From the NCBI RefSeq assembly GCF_000281045.1, contig NW_008246096.1, positions 526,497-590,496 on the forward strand: a stretch of 64,000 nt of DNA, in the 5' to 3' direction. This document shows, in pieces, positions 53,701 to 64,000 of this stretch. The DNA is from Saprolegnia diclina VS20. Lineage: Eukaryota; Oomycota; Saprolegniomycetes; Saprolegniales; Saprolegniaceae. Below the pieces are notes generated by a model, which made no database searches, was not told the DNA's origin, and saw only the letters and a list, made by a program, of their open reading frames with translations. A program made the position numbers and the translations under genes. Numbering within the stretch: the stretch's first letter is position 1; every line of letters begins with the position of its first letter.

Positions 53701-54262
53701 NNNNNNNNNNNNNNNNNNNNNNNNNNNNNNNNNNNNNNNNNNNNNNNNNNNNNNNNNNNNNNNNNNNNNNNNNNNNNNNNNNNNNNNNNNNNNNNNNNNN
53801 NNNNNNNNNNNNNNNNNNNNNNNNNNNNNNNNNNNNNNNNNNNNNNNNNNNNNNNNNNNNNNNNNNNNNNNNNNNNNNNNNNNNNNNNNNNNNNNNNNNN
53901 NNNNNNNNNNNNNNNNNNNNNNNNNNNNNNNNNNNNNNNNNNNNNNNNNNNNNNNNNNNNNNNNNNNNNNNNNNNNNNNNNNNNNNNNNNNNNNNNNNNN
54001 NNNNNNNNNNNNNNNNNNNNNNNNNNNNNNNNNNNNNNNNNNNNNNNNNNNNNNNNNNNNNNNNNNNNNNNNNNNNNNNNNNNNNNNNNNNNNNNNNNNN
54101 NNNNNNNNNNNNNNNNNNNNNNNNNNNNNNNNNNNNNNNNNNNNNNNNNNNNNNNNNNNNNNNNNNNNNNNNNNNNNNNNNNNNNNNNNNNNNNNNNNNN
54201 NNNNNNNNNNNNNNNNNNNNNNNNNNNNNNNNNNNNNNNNNNNNNNNNNNNNNNNNNNNNNN
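53701..54262. other. Assembly g​ap (562 N)
   Basis: Undetermined bases. The g​ap hides the end of the ankyrin gene and the start of the kinesin gene. Confidence 1.
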
Positions 54263-54282
54263 GGTGACCACCGCGGTCCTAG

Positions 54283-57200
54283 ATTTTCTGGACCCAAACA
54301 AACCAAGAAGAAGTGTTCGAGTCGGTGCGTCCTTTGCTCATGTAGATACAAATCTTGATCGCTCGACGATTTAGACGAGCAAACCGCTCGTCGAGTTTGC
54401 TCTCAAGGGCATCAACAGTTGCTGCTTTGCGTACGGTCAAACGGGCTCGGGCAAGACGTTTAGGTAGCGCACCGACAGACACAAGAGGTCACGTTGACGT
54501 CTCTAGCATCTTTGGCGAGACGGGCGAAAAGGACGGCATCATCCCGCGCTGCACCGACTATCTGTTTGACATGATTGAGCGCAACCAGCAAACCGACCGC
54601 ACCAACAAGCCCGTACATTCCGCCCTATCGTTTCGTGTCCGAGGGAATCGTGACATGTAGGAAATCACGCTGGTTGTGAGCTTTCTCGAAATTTACTGTG
54701 ATCGGCTGCGCGACTTGGGCCGCGAGTATGCTTTTTTCGTCGTGAAGGACAAATGAGAGAGCACCGTGGTGTTAGGTATGCTCAGAAAACGGGTCGCACC
54801 GTATCGTACCAGCAAAGCAGTAGCGCGGATTGGTACTTGCGCCAGGTACTACAATGACAGGTCGACTGTATACATGACGACGTACATGGACGTAGAAGGC
54901 GATGAAGCGCACCGACAGCAGTGCGAGGTGCGACCTCGTATCGCGCTGCGGTATTGACAGCAATGAGAACGTAGTGTCTTCTCCAATCACTCTTCCAAAG
55001 ACGAGACCCGCGTTGACTATGAAAAAGGTACGGACGATGGCGTCGAGGCCGTGTCGCTGACGCAAAACTCAAACTAGAAAACCTCGAGATTCACGAAGAC
55101 GCCCAAGGCCAAGTGTTTGTCAAAGATCTCTCGATGATTGAAGTCACGCGCCGTGAAGAAGTTGCTCAATTGAGATTTGAATGACAAAGACTGAACGACA
55201 AAAACCGTAGGTGAATGTGATGGTGCAAATGGGCCTCAAGCTGCGCTCAACGCATGAAACAAAGATGAACGCCGTCTCTTCGCGATCACACACGGTGTTT
55301 TCCATTCACGTTTTCCAACACGGTGCGACAGAATATAGGCTGCTGTCTATGCCATTTATTTGGTTGCAATAACTGAATTGCCTAGATTTGGCGACAAATG
55401 AAGTCATTTCGGGCACACTCAACATGGTCGACTTGGCCGGGTACGCGACTTTCAACTAAAGTTTGCGTCCAGATAGCAAATGCTGGTGTAGATCGGAGCG
55501 CCTCAAGAAGAGCGAGTCGGACGGACAACGGCTCAAGGAGGCACTGCACATCAACTCGTCGCTCAGTGCAGTCGGCAAAGTTGTCATGTCGCTCGACCCC
55601 GAAAGCCGCTTCAACTACATTCCATACCGCGATTCGAAACTCACGCGGCTTCTCCAAAACAGCATCGGTGCGAACGCATGAACCATTGCATATTTATGAA
55701 ATCATTCTTAGGTGGCAACTCGTTTACGATTCTCATTGCGACCATCCACCCAATGAAAGAGCACTACGAAGAGTGCTTGAGCACCATGCAATTCGCCAAC
55801 CGGTGTCGGACCGTCCAAAACCAGGTAGCTCCACATGACAAAAGCGCGCCATCACGCATTTCATCAATTATGTAGCCCCGTGTCAACTACATCAACCAAA
55901 ACGTCGTCGATAAAGATCGGCGAATACGCAAACTCCAGGACGAAATTGCGCTCTTGAAGCGAAAGCTCGAGTGTTTGCGTGCCGAGCAAAACGCGCGCAT
56001 GGGCACGATTCTGCGCGAGCTTGGCTACGACGTGAGCGGCTTCACAGAAGAAGGCAACGTGCGCCTTGCTGTACGCTGCATTTGGAACGCGGCGGCATGA
56101 ACGGCCACGTAGGATGGTACAGTGGTCATTGCGACAGAAGAGACGATTCTCGACATGCACGGCAACCCCATCACGCTCTCCAAGACCGAGGACGCGCTGG
56201 GACACTCGCCCTCCAAGCGGAAAAAATCGCTCTCGGACCACGGTCGCAACCAAGAGCTTCGGCGCACGATCGGTCTCGACGCCTGCGTTGCATTGTTTCT
56301 CATCAAATTGATGTCATAGAGTTTTTGAGGAAAGAACGCGACTACATGCGTCAAAAAGCCGAGGATGTCAAGAACGCCGTCCTTCTGGCGCAGGTCATCT
56401 CCCTAGAGTCGTGCCAAACTCACGTCGTGTAGGCCGAGCTGAAGAAGGAGAAGGACGATATGCTTCGGCAGCTGCAGCAGCAAAAGCGCGAAGTGCTGCG
56501 TCTCGAGAGCGAGCTCGTGCTCAAGGACGAAGCGCTTGTCCGGATCGAGGCCCAAGGCGCGTCCAAGCACAAGGAGGACATTCAGCATATTCTCGAACAC
56601 AGCCAAGCGCTGCAGCGAACGTCGCAGCGACCGAGCGTGATGCTTCGCGCGAAATCGGATGGCCCCACACTGCCACTCGCCGTGTCTTCTGACTTTGCCC
56701 AGCGCGCGCTACAGCTGGAAAAGTCCAAGGAGGACGACATTGCACTTTTAAAGGAGCAGTACGAGTGTCTTTTGGCAAGGAAAAAGCAAGAGCTCCTTGA
56801 CTTGACCAAGCAGTGGACACAGCACCAAGCCACGGACCGAGAGACGATCGAAGTATCTCGTTGCTGTAAGTTTGTGATGACGAGATGACGCTCGCTAGAC
56901 ACTCAAAGACGAAATGGCCCAGCTCTACGTTTATACAACGCGTCTCTTCCAGGCAAGCCAATCGCACTTGCAGCGCAAGTACGTCATGTTCAAGAATAAG
57001 AACTATCCTCAGTGCCAAGATAGAAGCCACGATGTCTCTTGGCCCAAGCCACTCCTGACCAACACGACCAAGTTGCGCCACTTTCGAGCGCTCCTCGGGT
57101 CCGACCCGCTCGTTCAAGCCCGTGTGCAGCACGCCAAGGAGCACAAAGTGATGTCGGCACGTGTCGCAGCCACGGCACGTCCTGTCTCGGCGCCCGCGCG

Positions 57201-57734
57201 CCGGCCGATGAGTGCGGGGTACGCGTCGGCGTTCCGGGGTCGGATTTTGCAGCAGCCTCCCGTAACCTTGCTTGAACCATGGTTGATGATCGCTCATTTT
57301 TGGCGCAGGTTGCGACGACCTCGGCAGAGTGTGACGGCATCATCAACGAAGACGACGACAGCGACTCGGAGCTCAGCATGCTCGTACGTGTTGTCGCTGT
57401 ACTTCACAGAGGCGATTACATGGAGGCTCGTGTAGCCGATTGAAACGTTGCGCCAGCTGTTGCGGGATGAGCGAGCCAAGCAACAAAAGCCGCGGCAGCC
57501 CGAAGTCGACGACGACGTCGTGGACCAGCTGCGCACCAAGCTGCAGCACGAGGTGGCGACGACACGTGTACTACGAAGCGTCATAGTTGGGTGTAGGTTC
57601 AAAAGAACCGCGAATTGCGCGCGGCGAATGCAGCTCTGCAGCGACAACAAACCAAAACCACCCAAGAAAAAGTGGCTCCGGCCAAACCCCGCCCACAGTC
57701 GGCGACAAAACGACCCATGGGGCGGGAGGAATAA
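54283..57734 (+). CDS. Kinesin-like motor protein, 5' end in assembly g​ap
   Basis: Twenty-one exons visible: 54283-54324, 54375-54463, 54507-54612, 54661-54738, 54786-54845, 54896-54927, 54975-55027, 55078-55160, 55211-55322, 55386-55440, 55492-55667, 55712-55824, 55876-56070, 56113-56272, 56320-56393, 56433-56852, 56899-56978, 57024-57261, 57309-57383, 57436-57552, 57597-57734; introns of 39-63 bp; 831 codons. Motor motifs: QEEVFES, P-loop [11 protein letters not shown], switch [15 protein letters not shown], switch [16 protein letters not shown] (split), [33 protein letters not shown] neck and long coiled-coil tail follow ([20 protein letters not shown]), ending PMGREE. No stop interrupts the spliced frame, so this is not a pseudogene. 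Motor at the N-terminus implies plus-end movement; subfamily not assigned. Exons 4-7 (an insert after [15 protein letters not shown]) are the least certain. Confidence 0.88.
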
Positions 57735-58457
57735 GATCCCACCCCATGCACGGCACCCGACACAGCCACTGGAGTGTAGTACTCGAAGCCGCTCGACGCT
57801 GTCTATCATGTCGTCTAGAACCAGTAAAGTCGTAGATTTGACGCCGGCCATGGACGTTATTAGTGCATCTAGATAACACAACGACTGGAATCGTAGATAC
57901 CGATTTCGGAAAAAAAACGTGCGGACTGGCGTCCCTGTCGCTCCATGCGCCACGTCATTGGAACCTGCGTGGATCATGCACGCACGCGGATGCTAGATAT
58001 ACATCCATGATAAGTGGGATGCTCTGAACAGTAGTAGCTCTAGGATGAGCTATGTAGCAATCGTCTTATCGTAGGTGTGGGATACGCCATCATCATCACA
58101 TGCATTACAAAAAAAAATGCTCGCGAGCAAGACGACCCACTTGTTTCGTCCGTGCCCTCCATGATGCTTCCGAGTTGGTGTCCGTGTCACACGCTGTCAA
58201 TGCATGCAGAGCTCGGAGCCACCCACGTGCAGTGCAATGGACGAGACGGTCGCAACGAACGGCAGTTCGTACGTTCATCAACTTTTTCAAAGGCACCTGC
58301 TACAGTGCTTCGTTGCAGGCTTCGACTTCGACGACAAGTACTTTCGAAAGTATAGCGCCGCTTTTTATCGCAGTGAATGAGGAGGAGGGAATAAATTTAT
58401 TTGAACGAACTAGGACAACAGACAAGGAGGACACCACATTGGACACTACGCGCGTGT
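57735..58457. other. Intergenic, convergent
   Basis: Between the kinesin stop and the stop of the minus-strand repeat protein. Short frames only, none recognised. Confidence 0.45.
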
Positions 58458-58919
58458 CTAGTCGCACAAGATGAAGCTCAGACTCGCCTTGTTGGCGGCC
58501 TCTGCGGTGGTTCTGCTCGGAGACGATTTCGCCTTGCTGGCTTCGCGCTGCATTTGCAGCCGGCGCGAGTTGTACGCCTTCATTTGCAAAAGGCGCTTGG
58601 CCTTGTTCTTCTCGTACCACGCCTTCATCTTTTCCTTCTGCGCGTCGCGGTGGGCGGCATACCATTCCTTCTTGTACTCCTTGGTGTCTTGCTTGGCGCG
58701 CTTGGCCCGCGTCGCCTTGACTTGCTTGGGCTTGTCCTCGACGGGCGCCGAGAGCTGCCAGTGGTGGTGGAATTGCTCGCCGTAGAGGTTCGAGTAGTGC
58801 GTGTACGTCTCGGCCGGGTATGCAGCCGCGGCATACGGTGTGGCGGCGTAGTGGAGGCTGCCGTAGTACGTTGTCGGCTCGGGCGTCGTCGTCCGGTAGG
58901 TCGTCGGGTGCACTGTCAT
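58458..58919 (-). CDS. Tyr/His-rich then Lys-rich repeat protein, unknown
   Basis: 153 aa from ATG 58919 (MTVHPTTYRTTTPEPTTYYG); the frame is open to an ATG at 59033 that would add 38 residues, but a TTTTCAG just before MTVHP suggests a 5'-UTR intron instead. The first half is Thr/Tyr/Ala-rich and Pro-containing. The second half is a basic helix of imperfect units: YKKEWYAAHRDAQKEKMKAW, YEKNKAKRLLQMKAYNSRR. The Y-x3-WY-x2-[HN]R/K pattern resembles YKKxYYxxHRExxxxxxK repeats seen in some phage and eukaryotic proteins. No function assigned. Could bind nucleic acid (inference). Confidence 0.6.
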   Translation of the reverse strand: MTVHPTTYRTTTPEPTTYYGSLHYAATPYAAAAYPAETYTHYSNLYGEQFHHHWQLSAPVEDKPKQVKATRAKRAKQDTKEYKKEWYAAHRDAQKEKMKAWYEKNKAKRLLQMKAYNSRRLQMQREASKAKSSPSRTTAEAANKASLSFILCD

Positions 58920-60140
58920 GGTCGTGGTAAATCTGAAAATGAGGAGGCAATTATTGGCTGGAATCCAGCGAAGAACCGAGTTGGGTTTGGTCGCCAATTT
59001 GTTGAGTTCGACGGCTGCTGCTGCTGCCTTCATTGATGTGGGTGCGTGTCCGGTGGTGTAACATGTTCAAGATGACTCGTGTAGCCAGGAACCACTGGTG
59101 TATCCACTCTGCAGTACGAACTAATCCGCGATGCAAACAGGCGTACAACGTATACACACGATATGGCACCACGACCAGCTGGGTCCGTTCTGAAACGGGC
59201 CACCTTCTTTCTCGCTACTGTCTTTAGATACAAGAATATATTATCTTCTTGAGACGCTATTGATACAAAAAGGTCAATTGGAGACAGTAACGAGAATAGT
59301 TTTGGCTTGGTTTGTCAACTTGGTCGAAATCAGCTATCACGTTTCAATCAGTCGCGGACCGGACGTTCTGGCAATCCTCGGTCGTTGACGCCCGAATCAT
59401 CGTAGCGGAACATGGGACTGCTCAAGACACTAGAAGGTGTGCAATGGAAGGTGCTATCCAGTCGGCATCGAACTCTCTTTTATGTTGACTTGGTGGAATC
59501 TCGGATATGCGTCGAGTTACACCCATTGTATCCTATCATGCACATGTCAGCCCTGCGTTGGACATGCCGGCCTCCTGCAGCGGTGCGCGACGTGCGATTG
59601 GCGGCAGCAGCCATGAGTCCAGTAGCGTTCTGCCACTTTGTTTACCGACACAGATGCCCGCGCGTGAGACCACCCATCCATCGTTGTCGTTTGCAAACCT
59701 ACGGGAGAGACCGCGCGCACCTGCTGTTGCCGCAGGCGCTTCCTCGACGCCGCCTGCCTTCGCTCTAGCAGCCACGAATCAAACTCGTGTCGACTTGGAT
59801 GTGTGACGACGACCACCGCTTGAGATAGCAACCAAAGTGGTCAGCAGTCCCATTGTTCCGAGTCGCCAGTACTCGGAATCATGCAGGGGTGGGTGCATGC
59901 AAAAACCGCGTCGCAGGCACGAAGAAAGGAAGCTGTCAACTGCCCTCCTTGCAGCCATGATACGCGGCCGCGCGTGCCAGCCGCTCGTGACACGCAACAA
60001 GAGGTGGATCGTCATATGCGCCTCGATCTGCAAGTGAGTCATCTTCTATGCTAGACGCTTAGCTAAACAAAGAAGCTACGTTCTTTTGCGTGGTCTCCTC
60101 TACGATGGCACTATCTAGGTAACGCGTAAGCGTGTTTCCA
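58920..60140. other. Long intergenic region
   Basis: 1.2 kb without a recognised gene. Several overlapping frames of 60-118 codons at 59400-59830 on both strands are unlike the neighbours in composition and are not called. A/T-rich at 59220-59340. Confidence 0.4.
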
Positions 60141-60978
60141 CTAGTCGCTGGGAGCCAGGCCTTCGATGAGTTCTTCAAAGTCCCGCAGAAACCAGTCGGC
60201 GCGCTCTTGCACCACTTGGCGGGCAACGACACCCCCATAGCCAACAAAGAGATCAGCGGGTGGCTTGGCTTGCATGTCAGTGGCACCGTCACCCACCATC
60301 ACGACCGTCTTGTAGCCGCGCTCGCGCTTGAGCCTACAGAGGCGTCAGAAGTCGTAGGTTGCATAGGAGGCTTTGTACAGCTCGATGACTCGGGGCTTGC
60401 CACCGTCGCGGCTCGTGAGCTCGTTTGCATCAAAGCCCTTGTAGCTGCCATCGGCATGGAAGTGAATCGTGTTGGCGTAAATGCGGCTGGGCGGAATCCC
60501 GAGATGGGCGGCGACGGGCTCGATCATGAGCCGAAACCCGCCAGAGACGAGGTAGACGTCGATGCTGCGCGCTTGAAGCTCCTGAATCAATCGCTGGATG
60601 CCCTTGGTGAGGTACTTCGTGGGCGGATGGGCAGCCAAGCACGCATCGATCGCGGCCTTGGAGGGCTGGATAATGTTGAGCCGCGCCGCAAGGGCGTCCT
60701 CAAACTTGACGCCGCCGTTCATGGCCTTGGAGGTCCAAGCAGATACAGCGTCACCCTGGCCGCAGTGCGCAGCCAGCACGTCGATGCCCTCGTCCTGGAT
60801 CACGGTACTGTCGACGTCAAAGCACACGGCCTCGGCGCGACGCCAGATCTCGAGGTTTGCCGGCGAGCTAAACGAGCGCTACCAATAAGATATAAGATCT
60901 CACATGAACGCATGTTGCCTCCACTCGACGTACGCAGGCGATGGGCGCAAGGCGAAGACCACGGCGAAGCGCAAGCAT
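60141..60978 (-). CDS. PSPH: Phosphoserine phosphatase
   Basis: Exons (minus): 60934-60978, 60379-60878, 60141-60333; introns of 55 and 45 bp; 245 aa. HAD-type hydrolase for the last step of serine synthesis. Motif I CFDVDSTVIQDEGID has nucleophile Asp36 and Asp38; the cap domain has GGVKFEDALAARL; motif II DVYLVSGGF; motif III region VIELLKRERGYKTVVMVGDG (split by intron 2) with GDGATDMQAKPPADLFVGYG. Exon 1 encodes MLALRRGLRLAPIACRSF, a likely organellar (mitochondrial) leader; cytosolic PSPH of animals lacks one. Reading without intron 2 would stop early and lose the motif with the catalytic metal ligands, so the splice is required. Confidence 0.94.
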
Positions 60979-61467
60979 GATGGCCCAGTGATTCTGTGTG
61001 CTCGAGCCGATTGCGCAACAAGATGTGCTCCAAATACAAAAACAACACTATTATCATTTTTTTAGATTATAGTGTAGGGTATCACAGATACTCGGTAAAT
61101 AGTATGCTCTAGCAGTGGCCGCTGCGATAGGGTGTCTACGACTGCAGCGATGGACGTAGGAAGTTGATGCGCTCGGATGCTACGTTTTTCGACTTGCTAA
61201 CTACCATTGGAGCGCACGTAATCCCTGTGTACACTCTTCAGTGGTACCGGCTACGCGTCCAATGCCAACCCAACATCTCTCTCCGAGAAACATACACTAT
61301 TCAAGAATGCTGTGGTTTCGCGACTCGGTCACTTGTGATTGGTTCGCTGGTTGAAAAGGCCACCCGTGGGACATGATTTTGACCAATGAGGCGGGCGCCC
61401 GAGGTGCATCCGTGGGATCCACGCTCGCCGACCTCACTTCGTAATTTTGCCACGGACCAGCTGAGCC
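60979..61467. other. Divergent promoter region, PSPH / aminopeptidase
   Basis: ATTGG at 61338-61342 and CCAAT at 61383-61387 on the aminopeptidase side, A/T-rich at about 61050-61075. No gene seen. Confidence 0.45.
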
Positions 61468-64000
61468 ATGCCCCACGAGTTTGCCCGCCTCCCGACCATC
61501 GTCCGGCCCACCAAGGTACGCCTCATGCAGCGCCGCATGGAAGGTTGACGCCCTGTATGTGCGTAGTACACGCTTGCGTACGACGTCGTGGACCTCGACC
61601 GCTACCGCTTCGAAGGTCGCGAGACCATCGATGTCGAGGTGAACGAGGCGACTAACACGATCACGTCCCATGCAATTGAGCTCTGGGTGCACTCGGTCAA
61701 GGTGCGTCAAGGCGACAAGACCATTGCTTGCGACGAGGTCCGCTTCATCGAGGAAGACCAAACCGTGACCTTTGTCTTGGCCGAGACCTTGGCGCCCGGG
61801 CCTGCCCAGATCGAGCTCGGCTTCCATGGCATTCTCAACGATGAACTCCGTGGTTTCTACCGCGCAGGCTACGAGCAAAACGGCGAGAAGCGCATCATGG
61901 CGACGTCCCAGGTACGCACATGATGCTGTCGTACGTACCCTCATGCATCTCTTCCTCGTAGTTTCAAGCCTGCGACGCACGCCGAGCGTTTGTGTGCTGG
62001 GACGAGCCCGCGATCAAGGCGTCGTTCGAGATCTCGATGGCGACGCCTGTGCACCTCACGGCCATCTCCAACATGCACGTGCTCTCGACCGCGATCCGCC
62101 CGTCCCCGTACATCCACAACGCGACGGAGAAGGTGTGGCAGTTTGCCGAGACGCCCATCATGTCGACATACTTGGTACGTGCATTCGAATATACGTCGAT
62201 TACCACCAACGGTTGTCGATCGTAGGTTGCGCTCGTTGTCGGCGAGTTTGACAGTCTCTCGGCCTACTCGCGCGAAGGCGTCCTTGTCAACGTGTACACG
62301 CCCGTGGGGAAGAGCAACCAAGGCGAATTTGCTCTCTCGGGTACGCTTCATGACCTCTTGTAATGTGGTCTCTTATTCTTATCCTGATATAGTCGCGACC
62401 GAGTCGCTTTCGTTCTTCACGAAGACTTTTGGCCTCGAGTACCCTCTCAAGAAGCTCGACATGCTTGCGATCCCCGACTTTGCAGCTGGCGCCATGGAGA
62501 ACTGGGGCTGCGTCACGTATCGCGAAGAGGCGCTTTTGATTGAACCCAGTACGCGCGCACGTACACCAAAGGACGTGATTGATGAATATTCTTGCTGTAG
62601 GCCAGAGCAGCCAAGACAGCAAGTCGCGGGTCGCACTCACGGTCGCGCATGAGCTCGCGCACCAGTGGTTCGGGAACCTCGTGACGATGGAGTGGTGGAC
62701 TGGCCTTTGGCTGAACGAAGGCTTTGCGCACTTTATGGAGTACGAGGCCGTGAACGCGATCTTCCCCGAGTGGAAGATGTGGGAAAACTTCATCCAGGAA
62801 GTCACGCTCGGCGCAGCGTTCCGCGAAGACGCCTTGCTGAGGTAGACTCATGTGCTTCGATACATGACACACTCAGCGTCTTCTTAGCTCGCACATGATC
62901 GAGGTCGAAGTCAACCACCCGGACGAAGCCGACGAAATTTTCGACGCGATTTCGTATTGCAAGGGTACGCATTGCTGGCAACCACTTTTCTCATGCCCAC
63001 TCTGCGCAGGCGCGAGCATCATTCGCATGCTCTGCGAGTATCTCGGTCAAGATGTCTTTTACAAGGGCATCCAGGCCTACTTGAAGCAGTAGGCTCGTCT
63101 GACAGGACCGATCGGATGGTATACTTTGGACGGTGATTAGGTTTAGCTACCAGAACGCAGTGACGTTTGACCTCTGGCACGCGCTCGAAGAAGCTTCGGG
63201 GCTTCCGCTCGCGACGATGATGAACACGTGGACCAAGCAGACCGGGTACCCCGTCGTGACGCTCACGTGTGGCGAGGTAGGTGTCGCTTTCGTCTCGTTC
63301 CAGTATAAATGGTGCCCGATGATAGGAGCTCACCGTGAAGCAAACGCGCTTCTTCTCCAACCCGTCGACGCAGGACGACGGCGACAGCCGCTGGGACATT
63401 CCGCTGACGGTTGTCTACGACGAAGCCGAGAGTGCCACCGTCCACCGTGTTGGTATTTGGTCGGCGGGCGATGCGCCGCGCGACGAGGCCGGTGAAATTG
63501 CCGCGGCCAGCGACCTCTTGGCCAACGACGAGCTAAAGCGTGCGTCGTGGGTCAAGCTGAACGCGCATTCCCAGGGCTTCTACGTCGACAACTACTGTTC
63601 CGAGGGGTGGCGCCGCCTCCAGGCGCCGTGCCAGCGTATGCCAAGAGTTCCAATTCCTTTTGTGGTTGACACGCATCGTAGAGCTCGTGCTCGGTGATGT
63701 CGAGCGCATGTGCTTGCTCAACAACGTGTTTACGCTCACGCGAGCCGGCCGTGTCGCTCTCAGCGATGCGATGGCATTTGCCCGCGCGTTCGCGGCCGAC
63801 CCGAGCTACCTCGCATGGAAGACGCTCTCGGGCCACCTCGGCTTTTACGCCAAGCTCTTTGCGGACGAAGCATTCTTTCCGGCTCTCCAAAGCTACATTG
63901 CTGGTCTCTTTCAGCAGCCGATGGGCCATTTGACATGGACGTCGCTGCCGTCGGACGACGACAACTCGGCGTACTTCCGCAAGGCCGTCATCTCGATGCT
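61468..64000 (+). CDS. M1 family zinc aminopeptidase (puromycin-sensitive/NPEPPS type), 3' end beyond window
   Basis: Exons: 61468-61515, 61567-61911, 61962-62174, 62226-62340, 62393-62548, 62601-62841, 62888-62964, 63010-63088, 63141-63276, 63326-63635, 63682-64000 and on; ten introns of 45-52 bp. Starts [17 protein letters not shown] (split), the family entry motif. No signal peptide, so cytosolic. Exopeptidase motif GAMENWG (273-279); zinc site HELAHQW with His309, His313 and Glu332 in [13 protein letters not shown]. Later parts match the ERAP/PSA helical domain ([38 protein letters not shown]). Frames join only after splicing; there is no stop in the spliced frame up to the window end. 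Confidence 0.95.

Noticed and set aside
54263-57734. Kinesin region as a pseudogene full of stops
   Set aside because: All stops fall in 39-63-bp GT...AG introns; the spliced frame is open for 831 codons and keeps every motor motif.
59412-59806. Overlapping frames of about 100-118 codons
   Set aside because: Three phases are open together and composition is atypical; probably non-coding.
60345-60827. Phosphoserine phosphatase as a truncated single-exon protein
   Set aside because: The apparent stop lies in a 45-bp intron; splicing restores the GDGATD motif and the normal length.
1-64000. CRISPR arrays, insertion sequences, bacterial operons, tRNA or rRNA genes
   Set aside because: None seen; intron-rich eukaryotic nuclear DNA with no regular spacer arrays. 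A tRNA could be missed without a covariance-model search.

Overview
The window is nuclear DNA from a stramenopile that looks like an oomycete, probably a member of the Saprolegniales. It is compact and GC-rich. Genes sit on both strands with gaps of about 0.1-1.2 kb and carry many tiny introns. I resolved 82 introns, all about 39-68 bp, with donors mostly GTACG or GTATG and acceptors almost all TAG. Several features fit a zoospore-forming oomycete: an axonemal outer-arm dynein heavy chain, a Tubby-like protein, a bZIP factor with Cys in place of the core Asn, and large ankyrin proteins. Assigning the species would need a database search. There is one assembly g​ap (N) at 53701-54262.

Layout. 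1-134: 3' end of the U3 snoRNP WD protein RRP9. 0.5-3.4 kb: a histidine-phosphatase (PGAM-like) gene and mitochondrial HMG-CoA lyase, both minus. 4.1-6.8 kb: a CNNM/CBS transporter-like gene and riboflavin synthase, both plus. 6.9-16.5 kb, all minus: a low-complexity protein, AP-4 beta, an SRP54 M-domain-only protein and a P4-ATPase flippase. 17.2-22.1 kb: a two-domain FKBP, a tiny membrane protein, a ZGRF1/Mte1 N-domain protein, ornithine carbamoyltransferase and the proteasome subunit SEM1/DSS1. 22.8-25.3 kb: a Cys-rich orphan and a bS21m-like mitoribosomal protein. 25.8-39.5 kb: the dynein heavy chain, 4551 aa with one intron. 39.5-45 kb: an intronless ankyrin protein, a MEA1-like protein, an RSL1D1/L1-like ribosome-biogenesis protein and mevalonate diphosphate decarboxylase. 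45.1-48.2 kb: DLST with two lipoyl domains and a catalytic-domain-less di-lipoyl paralogue. 48.6-52.2 kb: a bZIP factor and a Tubby-like protein. 52.6-57.7 kb: an ankyrin gene running into the g​ap and a 21-exon kinesin running out of it. 58.5-64 kb: a basic repeat protein, phosphoserine phosphatase and an M1 aminopeptidase that continues past the window.

There is no operon and no obvious mobile element; this is mostly housekeeping chromosome. Many products look mitochondrial: HMGCL, OTC, DLST, the di-lipoyl protein, FKBP, the SRP-M protein, bS21m and possibly PSPH. The most interesting signals are a near-palindromic TATCCGGATA element about 25-95 bp upstream of about ten start codons, often once per gene in divergent pairs, and several unusual domain architectures: SlyD-FKBP fusion, tail-anchored riboflavin synthase, SRP M-domain without GTPase, lipoyl domains without E2 core, a duplicated Cys cluster, and an ankyrin gene with about one exon per repeat.

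Coordinates of multi-exon genes span first to last coding base; exon lists were derived by hand from splice signals and reading-frame continuity.
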